A stretch of DNA of 64,000 bases. Source: Cylindrotheca closterium (Eukaryota; Bacillariophyta; Bacillariophyceae; Bacillariales; Bacillariaceae). Below, piece after piece: positions 19,022 to 29,088 of the stretch (the stretch's first letter is position 1; each line of letters starts with the position of its first letter). The DNA is taken from the NCBI GenBank assembly GCA_933822405.4, contig CAKOGP040002247.1:1-64000 (forward strand), written 5' to 3'. The notes below the pieces were generated by a model. The model saw nothing but the letters and a program-made list of their open reading frames with translations. It was not told where the DNA came from and ran no database searches. The position numbers and the translations under genes were made by a program.

Positions 19022-19561
19022 ATAAAGCAACAACTGTCATATCTTATTTTGGCTCAAACTTGTTGGACCACAGTATGTGCGCTCATTCAAATAATTTGAA
19101 ATAAGCAAAAGTCGAAAATCAGGATGTCATTGAGGGATGGTCGCCACAGCTGCAAGTAGCATTTCGTTATTGGTGGAAACCTCGTGTCGAAGAAGTCAAA
19201 TCGATGAAAATGCACCGGTATTTATAGTCATTATGAATACCGTTCCCACCTCCACTCCCGTCATACAAACGATTGGAAATGTCCGCATTGCTATAAATGC
19301 TTCCTGCGCTCCCAACGATAGATAACGGTGGATGCTAATGATATGACTGGAGAACAATGTTTCGCCATTTGCTTTGTTAATGTTCAGACAAATTCGTAAT
19401 TCGGAACTACAAAAGTGGTATCATTCAGTAATCACTTACCAGCTTCAATACCGATTGTTAATACCGGCATTCAAATTCTGCATAGATGTGAAGAAAGTCA
19501 GCTTTTGCACACAAATTATGAAACAAATACAACAACAAATACAAAAACAGCGACCGACAAG
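19022..19561. other. Spacer between copies 2 and 3
   Basis: Begins with the duplicated 3' flank shared with copy 1. It ends with an A-rich leader (ACAAATACAACAACAAATAC) just before copy 3, probably its 5' UTR. No gene is seen. Confidence 0.5.
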
Positions 19562-21075
19562 ATGAGTGCCTTCAATCACTCCTTCAACAATTCAAACTGT
19601 AATTTTGGCACTGGCAATGAAAGGAGGGTCCCCTCAACGAATGCTCTTCGCCGGCCACAACGATCACAAGTACATGGTGGTTTGGTGCGCAGCAGGCGGA
19701 GCACACCAGAAGATGAAAAGAAAAAGGAGATAGACGATCTACTATCTGAAGCGTTAAAGTCACTCACATTCGAAGAACGGCAGGAGCAGCAAGAGATCTT
19801 GCATGGAGTTGCTGCAAAGATTGCCGAGGAAGCAACCTTCATTGAAGCTTCACTTCAAGAACTAGAAAGTCATCTTAGCAACATCAAGAACGGAAGTGTA
19901 TATGAGATGGCTGAAGAGATGGACCCTGACTACGTTACCGCTAGAGCATTTCAAGTGATGTTTCTTAGAGGTGCTCGCTACGACTCCAAAGCTGCAGCAG
20001 ATCAGATGCTCTCGTTTTTTGAAATGAAGCTTCAATTGTTTGGAAGCCAAAAATTGGTAAAAGATATCACTCTTCATGATCTCGATGAGGGTGATATTGA
20101 ATGCCTAAAGACTGGGTGGGTACAACTTGCGGGAAAAGACAGATGTGGTAGACATATTATTGTGAACCTCGTGGGGCTGAGAGAAGATAAGATGACGCTC
20201 CAGAATGAACTTCGGGCGCAATATTACATGAAGATGAGCGTGCTGGAATCAAAGGAAACGCAAATCAAAGGGACGATCATTATCATTCACGCTGTTGGTG
20301 ATATGAAGAGTAGATTCCGTGACAGTGGATATTCTGAGAACGCGAGAATCGCTACGGTAGGTTTGCTCCTCTTGTGCTGTTTGTCAATACATGTTCACAT
20401 GAAAGTATTTTGTCATCCACCTTTGTACGGCACATCCTAAATTTTATCCTGCTGTTCAATTTTCAGGCAATCCCCATTCACATGTCGGCTCTTCATATCT
20501 GCACAGACGAAGTCAAATATCACGCATGCCTGCATTCTATCATTAAAGTAGCTTCAATGAAGCTAAGAGCGAGATCCAGATTCCACTATGGGAACCAAAC
20601 AGAATGTTTGTATCAAATGTCTACCTATGGCATCCCACAAACTTTTCTGCCAGTACCCCCCAACACAAACAAAATCTGTTTGCAACGCCATTTCAGATGG
20701 CTTGAGTCTCGTTTCAAAATGGAACATTTCGACCGTCCATTGTCCCCAGCAGTAGCCGCCGCAGCAGTCTCCAACGAGCTTGTTAGTCCCACTGAGACTG
20801 ATGTTCTCGTTGTGGGTGGAAATAAGAGTAATAACATTGGAAACAAAGTCCTGCGAGCTACTGTCAAAAGCATGTCCCAAGCCTACCAAGCTGGAAGCAA
20901 GGAATCAAGGCGTGATTTGGTCGATTGTGCTATTCATTCGGTTCATGAACCCGGAGGTCGGTTTCTCAAACAGCATACAGGCGGTGTATGGAAAGAGTTG
21001 CCCAAAGAACAAATTCGGAAGCTTGTTGCACAAGCATTTCGCAATAGCTACAAATCCAGAAATAGACAAAAATAA
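19562..21075 (+). CDS. CRAL-TRIO + DUF6824 fusion protein, copy 3
   Basis: Exons 19562-20356 and 20467-21075 with a 110-bp phase-0 intron give 467 residues. The start MSAFNHSF aligns with MSSFRQSF of the other copies; the open frame extends further upstream but was not used. The N-terminus has a longer basic insert (ALRRPQRSQVHGGLVRSRRS). The CRAL-TRIO region is conserved (GKDRCGRHIIVNLVGL, YGIPQTFLPV), as is DUF6824 (DVLVVGGNKSNNIGN, GGRFLKQHTGGVWKEL). It is the most diverged intact member, and its intron differs in length and sequence, so it was not part of the recent copy 1/2 homogenisation. Confidence 0.82.
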
Positions 21076-21609
21076 CATTGGCTCATTAGGCCTGCTTGCT
21101 GGCTGGAATAATGTTGCCTATGATCTATGATAGAGAAGGCAACCAAGAGAACTGATGATGACATATGAATGAAGATTAGAGATTCTGCTTATGCACTTCA
21201 GAAAATGCTAGGATAATCTCGTAATAGTATATTGTGTCAATAGGATGCATGCCACTGCTGACGAGAAGTTCGGGAACGAGGGAGCATTTGAGGGAACGAG
21301 GGCCGTTTCGTCCCTCCTTCAACCGTTTTTTCCCTTGTTTTCTCCCTCGTTCCCTTTCGCAACACGAAACCACCAAAATTTCCCTTCCCCCCTCGTTTTG
21401 CACCTGACACCCATCAACGGACCCTCGCTCCCTCGAAGATTTCCTCCTTACTATCCATTTTGCCCGCGAAATCGATACACATGAAAGTTCATTTTCAAAA
21501 ACTTGTGTGAATCTCGATACATCGCAATAATAAGGTATACAATAATATATGCGTATTCTATTCCAAAATTTGGTGATGCAATCATCTATCTTCGGAGCAC
21601 AACTATATA

Positions 21610-23733
21610 ATGAGCAATCCAAAAACCCTGAATGCCCTAAAGCTTAGAACTTTCGGACCTAAACTTGCATCCCTCTACGGGATGTATTCCCCCGGGATGG
21701 ACGGCGATATGATATCGGCACTCCAGCTAGCAGGCAACCAACCAGCTCTGGATGCAATCACCGCAGCTGTACCAAGTGACTTCCTCTTTATCAAGAGTCC
21801 AGCAAAGTACATGGCATCTCTAGACAATGTTCAGAAATTGCAAGTCTTGCCACCACAAACAAAGGCTGCATGCGATTTCCACCATGCCAAATCACTCCTT
21901 TCCCGCCGTCTACCTTCCGGACAGCTTACTAAAGACAGAATCCATGCCTACATCGAAGATATTCGTGTTCTGACAAAATTCTTAACCCTGGTTGCAAAAG
22001 AAGGTGTGAACAGGGGATTGTTAACATTGGCAAAATCGATGGATGATAACAAGTATGCCCCCCAACTTAGAACCATGTCTGTCATGGCGTTGGCCCGAAT
22101 TGATGCTGAATTCTGCCAGAAAGTTTTGAGTTTATTTGTTGACGGGCTCTACGTCTATCTTGCTGTCAATGTCCCTTTCTCCCGTGATGACCTCGCAGCC
22201 GAGTTGATGGAAAATTGTCAGATTGAGTTCCGGAATGACGGTGTTATCAAAGGTTCTTCAGATGTTTTCAAGGTTGTTTCCAAATCAGTTGACGCTGTCA
22301 GGCAAACATATCGAGAGGCATTGCAGAAACACAATGCTTCTCCAGAAGTGCAAAATGCTGACCCTCCCCTCCCAGTTGCTCGAATTGTGGTTCCATTGGG
22401 CTCATTCACCAGTGTTGAGCCACTGACATCCTTGGAGTCTATTGCTGACCTGTATTTCAATGAAAGTGCTACATCAGGAACAATTGGTGACTCTCTTGCA
22501 ACTATTGGCACCTCGGCGCCGCCACCATCCATGAGTGGCAACAGTGTAAAAAAGGCTTTAGCCAAAAGGGACAGTGTCGACAATGATGACAGTGAAAAGA
22601 AGAGAACCAAAAAGAGGAGGAAAAAGGAAAAGAAAGCGGAAAAGAAGAATCAACTTGCTGCTGCATTGGCAAAGGCTAAAGCAAAGAAGGAATGGAAGAA
22701 ACGGAACAAGGAGGAAGCAAAGACTCGATTGGTGCTCGAGCAGGAGCAACTTGCCACAGCGGCAAAGAACCACTTGGCCGAACAAGATCAACTGGCTGCT
22801 GCAGCCCAAGAGAAGACGGAAGAAGAGGAACGGAACAAGGAGGAAGCAAAGACTCGATTGGTGCTCGAGCAGGAGCAACTTGCCACAGCGGCAAAGAACC
22901 ACTTGGCCGAACAAGATCAACTGGCTGCTGCAGCCCAAGAGAAGACGGAAGAAGAGGAACGGAACAAGGAGGAAGCAAAGACTCGATTGGTGCTCGAGCA
23001 GGAGCAACTTGCCACAGCGGCAAAGAACCACTTGGCCGAACAAGATCAACTGGCTGCTGCAGCCCAAGAGAAGACGGAAGAAGAGGAACGGAACAAGGAG
23101 GAAGCAAAGACTCGATTGGTGCTCGAGCAGGAGCAACTTGCCACAGCGGCAAAGAACCACTTGGCCGAACAAGATCAACTGGCTGCTGGGGCTGCAGAGG
23201 CTCAAGCAAAGATTCAAGAGCAAACAAAGAAGGCACAGCAGATGCTGGGGCAGCAACTGGCAGCACACCTGAGCAGTAACAACAATGCCGCAAGCAAAAA
23301 GATGAAGGTGGCAGCGGTCAAGAAGAAAAAGGAGAAGGTCACAGTCACAAAGAAGGCACCAGCAGGCAAGGCGACTGTACCAATTAACCATGACGGCTGT
23401 CATTGTCACCGCAAACAATTGATAGATTTACATGTCATGGAAGCAGGGGATGTCCAGTACTACACAAAGGAAACGTCCGTTTTGCCCTTGAGCAAGCTTC
23501 TCCAACATTCCAGGTGCAAAGGGGTATGCCAATCTTACGGAAAGTCTTTGTCGACCCAGGTCCACTATTGCCTGGCTTGTGTGAGTGAATCTGGAGGCAA
23601 GCCAGAAGGGCAACCCCACCAGTTGTCACTTTCGTGGTATTGTTCTTCCTGTTACAGTACAAAGAACAAAAATGCACCCACTTCTTCTCGCCGTCGCGTT
23701 CCCAGTGCCAAACATAAGAGTTTGAATCATTAG
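21610..23733 (+). CDS. CACTA-like element accessory protein with tandem repeats
   Basis: A 707-residue protein starting just after a TATATA stretch. Residues 1-250 form a helical domain of no family I recognise. Residues about 318-360 are very basic (KKRTKKRRKKEKK). Residues about 364-527 contain four near-identical 43-residue repeats (KEEAKTRLVLEQEQLATAAK, then NHLAEQDQLAAAAQEKTEEE) that should form a coiled coil. The C-terminus has about a dozen Cys/His residues in zinc-binding spacing (CHCHRKQ, CKGVC, CLAC, CSSC). It is convergent with the transposase-like ORF and ends 38 bp from it. By analogy with CACTA elements it could be the second DNA-binding protein that recognises the sub-terminal repeats; that is inference. 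Confidence 0.7.
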   Translation: MSNPKTLNALKLRTFGPKLASLYGMYSPGMDGDMISALQLAGNQPALDAITAAVPSDFLFIKSPAKYMASLDNVQKLQVLPPQTKAACDFHHAKSLLSRRLPSGQLTKDRIHAYIEDIRVLTKFLTLVAKEGVNRGLLTLAKSMDDNKYAPQLRTMSVMALARIDAEFCQKVLSLFVDGLYVYLAVNVPFSRDDLAAELMENCQIEFRNDGVIKGSSDVFKVVSKSVDAVRQTYREALQKHNASPEVQNADPPLPVARIVVPLGSFTSVEPLTSLESIADLYFNESATSGTIGDSLATIGTSAPPPSMSGNSVKKALAKRDSVDNDDSEKKRTKKRRKKEKKAEKKNQLAAALAKAKAKKEWKKRNKEEAKTRLVLEQEQLATAAKNHLAEQDQLAAAAQEKTEEEERNKEEAKTRLVLEQEQLATAAKNHLAEQDQLAAAAQEKTEEEERNKEEAKTRLVLEQEQLATAAKNHLAEQDQLAAAAQEKTEEEERNKEEAKTRLVLEQEQLATAAKNHLAEQDQLAAGAAEAQAKIQEQTKKAQQMLGQQLAAHLSSNNNAASKKMKVAAVKKKKEKVTVTKKAPAGKATVPINHDGCHCHRKQLIDLHVMEAGDVQYYTKETSVLPLSKLLQHSRCKGVCQSYGKSLSTQVHYCLACVSESGGKPEGQPHQLSLSWYCSSCYSTKNKNAPTSSRRRVPSAKHKSLNH
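22702..23190 (+). repeat. 129-bp coding minisatellite, about 3.8 copies
   Basis: CGGAACAAGGAGGAAGCAAAG recurs at 22702, 22831, 22960 and 23089 with a period of exactly 129 bp. Copies look identical at the DNA level, which implies recent expansion, and the period keeps the frame. Because the unit has no stops in several frames, long false ORFs appear on both strands here. Confidence 0.95.
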
Positions 23734-23771
23734 TTGTACAATAACAAGAACTGCTATTAATAACAAAAGCA

Positions 23772-26700
23772 CTATTCCCCATATGTAGCACCAGGAACTA
23801 TTGGCAACTGCAGCCTATAGCCGTCTCCATCTGCTAGTGTCACCTCCCTCCATTTAGATGTGACTAGGTAGAATTTATTGCTGTCATCCTCTGGTATTTT
23901 CCCATTGTCACGAAGAAAGGGTAGAAGCAAAAAGAACTCAGACGATTTGGACACTGGGGGCACATCATAAGTTGGGGCGTTGTCCACCTTGCCATAAGAA
24001 AAGTAGCAAGCTCCACACACTTCCTTTTGGAAGGCAATTGGCTTTATTTCAATACAATTTCTGATGCCCTCCCTCAGTATCAAATAAAAATGATTGTCCA
24101 AGACTAATCCCGAAACCAAAATTGTGTCACCAATACCATTAAGTCTTTCAAGTGCGGTAAATTCATCCTTGAACCTTGTGTAGTTCTTTTGTCGGGGAAC
24201 AAATGTGGTTTTGGTCTCAGTGTTGTTTGTTCCACCACCAAGTGATTTTCCAGCAATGTGAGTTGCGACATCAAGCATGGCGGAAGCTGAATCAAGCACG
24301 GCAGGTTTTGTTTCTCCAGGTTTTGTTGCTTGTAGTTGGGCAGCAACATCAATTGCAGAGTCCTTCATGACATACTGGTATGACTTGTCACAGTAGTACC
24401 CGCGCATTGCATTGTAAGACCAGTTTCCACTCAGCCCATTCTTGATCTGTCTCTTGATGTCTTTGATGGAGGCTTCACCCTTGTAGTCCAACTCAGAGAG
24501 TTGACTAAGAGGGCCCATCTGTCGGATTGTGTCCTGGTAGTTGAGAAGACCAATATAGTTGGGTTTGCGACGCCATACAGGTACTTTCTTGTCCTTAGTT
24601 GTAGCTTGTTGGCGCCTCGTGGAATCAAATTCATCTACGGCACTCAAGAACAACTTGATGTGCCTATCAATATCCATCACTTGTCCTTCTGTTGGATTCT
24701 GATCAAGAGACATTACTCGTGCCATACAAACCTGCCAACATATTATCATATGATTCACTTGAATCAGGCTGGCCTTGGAGGCAATTGGTTTGACAATATC
24801 TGGCCACTGTTCTTCAGGCTTTGACTTGAAGCAAAGGAATGTCGTGTCCACCATAAGTTTGCTTGATTTGCCATCAATCCCCTCTATCTCCCTTGCCAAA
24901 AGCCAGGCTTTCTTCTGTTTCAAATTGTATTGAGATAAGGGCACTCCTGGTGGATCGGTGTACTCCACATCTATGGGTGCAAGATTTGAAAGTAGTTGAT
25001 GAAGAAATTTAGAGATCAGACAGTATGCGACCCAGTTCTCAGATACATATCCACCAAACCTTGTCTCTGCTTTACACCATGACAGACTTTGAGCTTTGAT
25101 GCGCTTTAACAGTGGACGGCTCTTGTTGTAGAATGACGTCGACTTCCGTTGTACCTTTAGCCAACCACTCACTAGGTCTATTGAGTTTGCCTTTGTGATC
25201 CCTAGAAAGCATAAATGCATTACCACGTCAATGTGGTGACAGATGTCCACTCCCGGTAGATTCCAGGTGGCCGGATACAAAGGTTTCTCTCCAACACCCT
25301 CCTCAGCAGCTTGGCAAATGTTGGAACTATAGTCTGGGGAAAGTGCAAAGGTATCCAGGTATGCGTTGCCTTCCTTTTTCTTCCACTTTCCATTGCGAAC
25401 CATATCAAAAGCCGCATCAGAAGCAGCCATCAAATCCTTGAAAGAGATCTTTCGGAATGGTAAGTGGACACTGGAGTTACGGAACAATAAGCGTGGGTCG
25501 CTGGGTGCACTAATTGGTATGTCGCCAACTGCGTTTTCCTCATCAAAGCAATCCTTGAAAGTGGTAGGGTAGTCAGCTGGAGCTTCAAAATACAGCCCAT
25601 CCATACACCAATTGGCACAATGGTCACATTCTTGCTCCTGTAGTCTTGCCATTCTTAATTCATGACACACTGAACATGATGGGAGATAGGTGTATGCAGC
25701 GGGTTGGGACAGGTCGCCAGTCCAACCAAATCGAGCTGCGTATTTTCCATTGCAGTGGGCAAGACACAGCCATTGGCAACGTTCGGGCCGATCTTGTAGA
25801 AAGCAAAATACCCGCAGGAGAATTGAAAGCTCTCTTTCCGATGCCCCATCATAGAATTTGTTTGTTTCATCGGACTGGTTGTAGAACAACTGGGTCAAGT
25901 CCCGAACCATCAAGTCAAGAACTTGTGACTTGTCACTGGAGGAAGGTCCAAGGGACACGGGATAAGTGTTGCACCCCGAATGGTAATCGTGTTCGGGTGT
26001 GCCAATAGAAACCAGAACAATATGTGCAGAACCCCTGTTTTTCTTTGTGTTGTTGGCTTCAAATCCATCTGACCAAATTACAACTTCAGTTGGAAAGTTG
26101 ACCATTGATTGTGCATTGGTACCAGCTTGCGGATTATTAGTATGGTCAATTGAAATTGCAAGAAGAGCCTTCCCTCTTGGGGAAGAGCCATGAAGTGCTC
26201 GGGCCTTCAGCCTGCCAAAACAATAGGGTAAGTCAACCAATGGATCCAAGGGCTGACCATTTGCTAGGTGGAACTGGAGAATGTCGCGGATTGGCACATA
26301 GGCAAAACCGTGGTCCATGCTATGGATGATAGGTCGTGGTAGTAGGTTGGGAATGGAAGACCGTCCGGAAATAAATTGCCTTCTCAGCTCCGCATAATCC
26401 TTTGGAACTGGCAACAACTTGGGCAGAGGATTCTGTGCTGACAAGTGTGCCAAAAGTACAACGAGAATCTGCTGATCACAAATTGGAAGGCGATCTGACA
26501 GTTTTGCAAGAAGCATGCACCATAGAGCAGTGGTAGCAGGAGTCTCTTTGAGTTCAGACGCCGAAGCACTGCCTTTGGTGGCAAGTAGTGTGAGAAGCCT
26601 CGGCCCATATCCAGAGTTCTGCCGATTACATTGGTAGTATTGAGCATTTTCAGGATTTCTAATGCGTCCCTCTGTTGGAGTAGCTTCATCCCGGTTGGGG

Positions 26701-27368
26701 AAGTAGACTGAAAGGTCAAGATTTGGTTGCGGACTCCTTAAGATGACTTGTCTTCTCCAATCTTGTACAGTTGAAATCTGATCTTCAAGAAATGGGGACA
26801 GACTCGTATCCTCGTGAAGATGAGAAAAGGGGGCTTCATTTTCCATATAGCTATCATCGGCTGGGTGCGCTAAGCCAGAATCTGTACTTGTCACCATTTT
26901 CTCTCCACTTTGGGAGTAATGTTCGGGTTCAGCACAGATTGATTCATTCTCCACATAGGCTTTGGATTTGCGGCGCTCGAAGGCGGCAACTTGCAATTGG
27001 TGCCCTCTATTCCCCAGATGCTGCTCCAATCTTTTAGAAAGTTGTTGGTTCTGGTGGGTGCATACGCGACACTTGTACCAAACTAGGTCGGGAGCACGGG
27101 TGCAATTGATATTGCTGCACTTGAATACAGCAAGGTATTTCCTCTTTTTATCACGGACGATGGCTTTCGTATCCTGAGAACATTCATTGCAGGCAAAGAA
27201 ATTGTCTGCTGTAAACTGGTTAAAGTCGTCCTTTGTCAAACACGCCATATATGGGCCCTGATGATTATTGTGTTTGCTGACGATGTGGTGTGATGCTGAT
27301 GATGACAAGTGTAGAACAAATGGGATGTGTGAATATTGTATAGAGGAATCGAATAGATTCTTCGCCAA
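23772..27368 (-). CDS. CACTA-like element transposase-like protein
   Basis: The frame is 1,198 residues; the likelier start is the internal ATG at 27246-27248 (MACLTKDDF), giving 1,158 residues. The N-terminus has paired Cys/His clusters typical of zinc fingers (CNEC, CSNINC, CRVC...H). A central block VVIWSDGFEANNTKKNRGS, then NTYPVSLG, resembles the first catalytic Asp strand of CACTA/CMC-type transposases found in diatom and oomycete genomes. Further conserved-looking segments are GVDICHHIDVVMHLCFLGI and ELDYKGEASIKDIKRQIK, whose Glu could be the last acidic residue. These catalytic assignments are inference. Position inside matching terminal repeats supports the identity more than the motifs alone. 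Confidence 0.72.
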   Translation of the reverse strand: MAKNLFDSSIQYSHIPFVLHLSSSASHHIVSKHNNHQGPYMACLTKDDFNQFTADNFFACNECSQDTKAIVRDKKRKYLAVFKCSNINCTRAPDLVWYKCRVCTHQNQQLSKRLEQHLGNRGHQLQVAAFERRKSKAYVENESICAEPEHYSQSGEKMVTSTDSGLAHPADDSYMENEAPFSHLHEDTSLSPFLEDQISTVQDWRRQVILRSPQPNLDLSVYFPNRDEATPTEGRIRNPENAQYYQCNRQNSGYGPRLLTLLATKGSASASELKETPATTALWCMLLAKLSDRLPICDQQILVVLLAHLSAQNPLPKLLPVPKDYAELRRQFISGRSSIPNLLPRPIIHSMDHGFAYVPIRDILQFHLANGQPLDPLVDLPYCFGRLKARALHGSSPRGKALLAISIDHTNNPQAGTNAQSMVNFPTEVVIWSDGFEANNTKKNRGSAHIVLVSIGTPEHDYHSGCNTYPVSLGPSSSDKSQVLDLMVRDLTQLFYNQSDETNKFYDGASERELSILLRVFCFLQDRPERCQWLCLAHCNGKYAARFGWTGDLSQPAAYTYLPSCSVCHELRMARLQEQECDHCANWCMDGLYFEAPADYPTTFKDCFDEENAVGDIPISAPSDPRLLFRNSSVHLPFRKISFKDLMAASDAAFDMVRNGKWKKKEGNAYLDTFALSPDYSSNICQAAEEGVGEKPLYPATWNLPGVDICHHIDVVMHLCFLGITKANSIDLVSGWLKVQRKSTSFYNKSRPLLKRIKAQSLSWCKAETRFGGYVSENWVAYCLISKFLHQLLSNLAPIDVEYTDPPGVPLSQYNLKQKKAWLLAREIEGIDGKSSKLMVDTTFLCFKSKPEEQWPDIVKPIASKASLIQVNHMIICWQVCMARVMSLDQNPTEGQVMDIDRHIKLFLSAVDEFDSTRRQQATTKDKKVPVWRRKPNYIGLLNYQDTIRQMGPLSQLSELDYKGEASIKDIKRQIKNGLSGNWSYNAMRGYYCDKSYQYVMKDSAIDVAAQLQATKPGETKPAVLDSASAMLDVATHIAGKSLGGGTNNTETKTTFVPRQKNYTRFKDEFTALERLNGIGDTILVSGLVLDNHFYLILREGIRNCIEIKPIAFQKEVCGACYFSYGKVDNAPTYDVPPVSKSSEFFLLLPFLRDNGKIPEDDSNKFYLVTSKWREVTLADGDGYRLQLPIVPGATYGE

Positions 27369-27686
27369 TTATTGTTTCGTTACGCGCGCAATATTCTATG
27401 TAAAATAACGCTTGCATAACTGTATAAGCATGCCAGCAAATCTGAACCTGACAAAGTTCAAAAAAGCTGGCATCCTCGATTGTGTCCAACCCACGAAGTC
27501 CACGTACAGATGAAATGTCCTGCCACTCAGTGTCTGAGCGGGACATTCTTGTTTGAAAATAATAGCTACTGATACAGTGGTACTTATGAACTGTCGACGT
27601 AGATTCTACAGACAAAAACTCGTCATATCCCGCGTCAAGCGCAAAGCAACTTGACAATTTGCCACAATAACTCGAAACTTTCGCAG

Positions 27687-28015
27687 GATGAAGACGCAGT
27701 GTAAGTGACAGTTTGGTTTGTGAGTGATCATCGTAGGGCGTTTCTAATGAAAAATGTTGTTTTCGGCGGCGCAGGAAAGGTCGATGTCTGGTACATGAGA
27801 CGGTAAGTCAAGGATGCTTGCAGTGACTATCTCCTGGATTGCACTAACCGCAATCATTTCACATTACTGCACAGGTAGGATGCCAGTTATTTTATAATGT
27901 TTGTTTCGATGTGTCATCGTTGGCCAGAGAACTAGGGGGAAAGCTGAGTGTCCAACTGTCGAACCAGACTTTAGTCAAAAACTTTGATTGCACTCGAAGG
28001 GCTTCCGACGTGTGA
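27687..28015 (+). CDS. Possible small spliced gene inside the element (partial)
   Basis: Three plus-strand exons fit one frame: 27687-27700, 27775-27802 and 27875-28015, each preceded by a CAG acceptor; both internal introns (74 and 72 bp) begin GTAAGT. The joined frame reads DEDAVKGRCLVHETVGCQLF, then continues through SSLARELGGKLSVQLSNQT to a stop at 28013. The 5' exon and start codon were not found. No family was recognised. Canonical splice sites spaced like neighbouring introns support it; the tiny exons and missing start reduce confidence. It lies upstream of the transposase gene on the opposite strand. Confidence 0.38.
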
Positions 28016-28620
28016 TCAAACAAGACTGTTTGATTGATGAACACACAAGCGCAACTGAACACTTTACTGGCGGCGCAAGCATGAATGGAAACCAGGCATT
28101 CAAGGCGAAACATACACACAGTGTGATGATCTGCTGTTGAACTGAAATGAGATGTGTACTACTAGTAACAGCGAATGTAAATTAATTTTCCTTTATCATT
28201 GTTGTAATATTGCACGCACTACATAGCAAAAGGTTTGAATTCAAATGGAACCGTAGAAATAGGATGGCCAGTGCTTCTTAGTTGCGGACTATATGAGAAC
28301 CGTTAAACTGGAAGGTGGTTAACAAGGGAGGACGGGAACATGGTGGTAAACGAGGGAACGAGGGATTGCTAAAATGAATATGAGATGAGGGAACGAGGGA
28401 GTGTTCGAGGGAGGGCTCCCTTGTTTGCGCCAGGGCTCCCTTGTTTGCGCCAGGATTGGTACCGATTACCCTCGTTTATCCACTCGTTCCCTCGTTTTCG
28501 ACCTTTTTCGCGCAGATTGTGCGCATCGTTTGGTTTCGTTTCGTAAAAAGGGAGCGAGGGTGCGCCTTGTTTCTTCCCTTGTTTCCGCCCTCGCTCCCGA
28601 ACTTCTCGTCACCAGTGTGC

Positions 28621-29088
28621 ATCATCAGTTTAGGAATTTGGTGACGATTTTCCGTTCGTCGATCGTGTTGAAACAGTGAGACGCATGACGTTCCGTGTCG
28701 AATCTTGTTGAATGTGTTTCGCACGCCAGTCAACCTTCGATAGGCCCAAGAAGTCCCGTAGGAACAGTACCTGCCGTAGTCTGTCCATCGAAGTCGAAGA
28801 GAACCACGACTCCGAAAAAAATCGCAGTGGAAGGCGTGACTAATAACCGGTTTGCCGCAAAATAATCATACGGTACACGACGAGATCAGTTTTTATTTTG
28901 CAAACCATCAGGCCAGCTTCAACTATTCAGAAGAATTGAAGATCAACCAAGTTTTCTTCATCTCATTCCTCACCGAGCAAGAACATCGCCTACTCTAGAA
29001 GACTAAGCTGTCCGATCTTTCATCCAAGCACTCTCAACCTTGCAACCAAGACATCAGCAAAGAATATACGCGACTGGAAAATATTAAG
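28621..29088. other. Spacer and probable promoter of the MORN gene
   Basis: Genomic sequence following the TGC duplication of the transposon. It ends in a C/A/T-rich leader before the MORN start codon. No motif is recognised. Confidence 0.4.

Larger units (their letters stand above)
21253..28617. mobile_element. CACTA-like DNA transposon, apparently complete (7,365 bp)
   Basis: The ends CACTGCTGACGAGAAGTTCG and, on the other strand, CACTGGTGACGAGAAGTTCG match at 28 of 30 positions to CGAGGG. TGC flanks both sides (21250-21252, 28618-28620), a 3-bp duplication as known for CACTA/EnSpm elements. Both sub-terminal regions carry several GGAACGAGGG-type repeats in both orientations (21270-21440 and 28330-28600), as expected for transposase or accessory-protein binding sites. 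Inside are two convergent long ORFs separated by 38 bp and a possible third spliced gene. Both long ORFs are open, so the element may be active or recently active. Confidence 0.85.

Noticed and set aside
22558..23418. Long ORFs in other frames over the 129-bp repeats (for example 286 and 205 codons minus, 232 and 195 codons plus)
   Set aside because: The repeat lacks stops in several frames and its period is divisible by three, so false ORFs multiply. The 707-residue frame is the coherent one.
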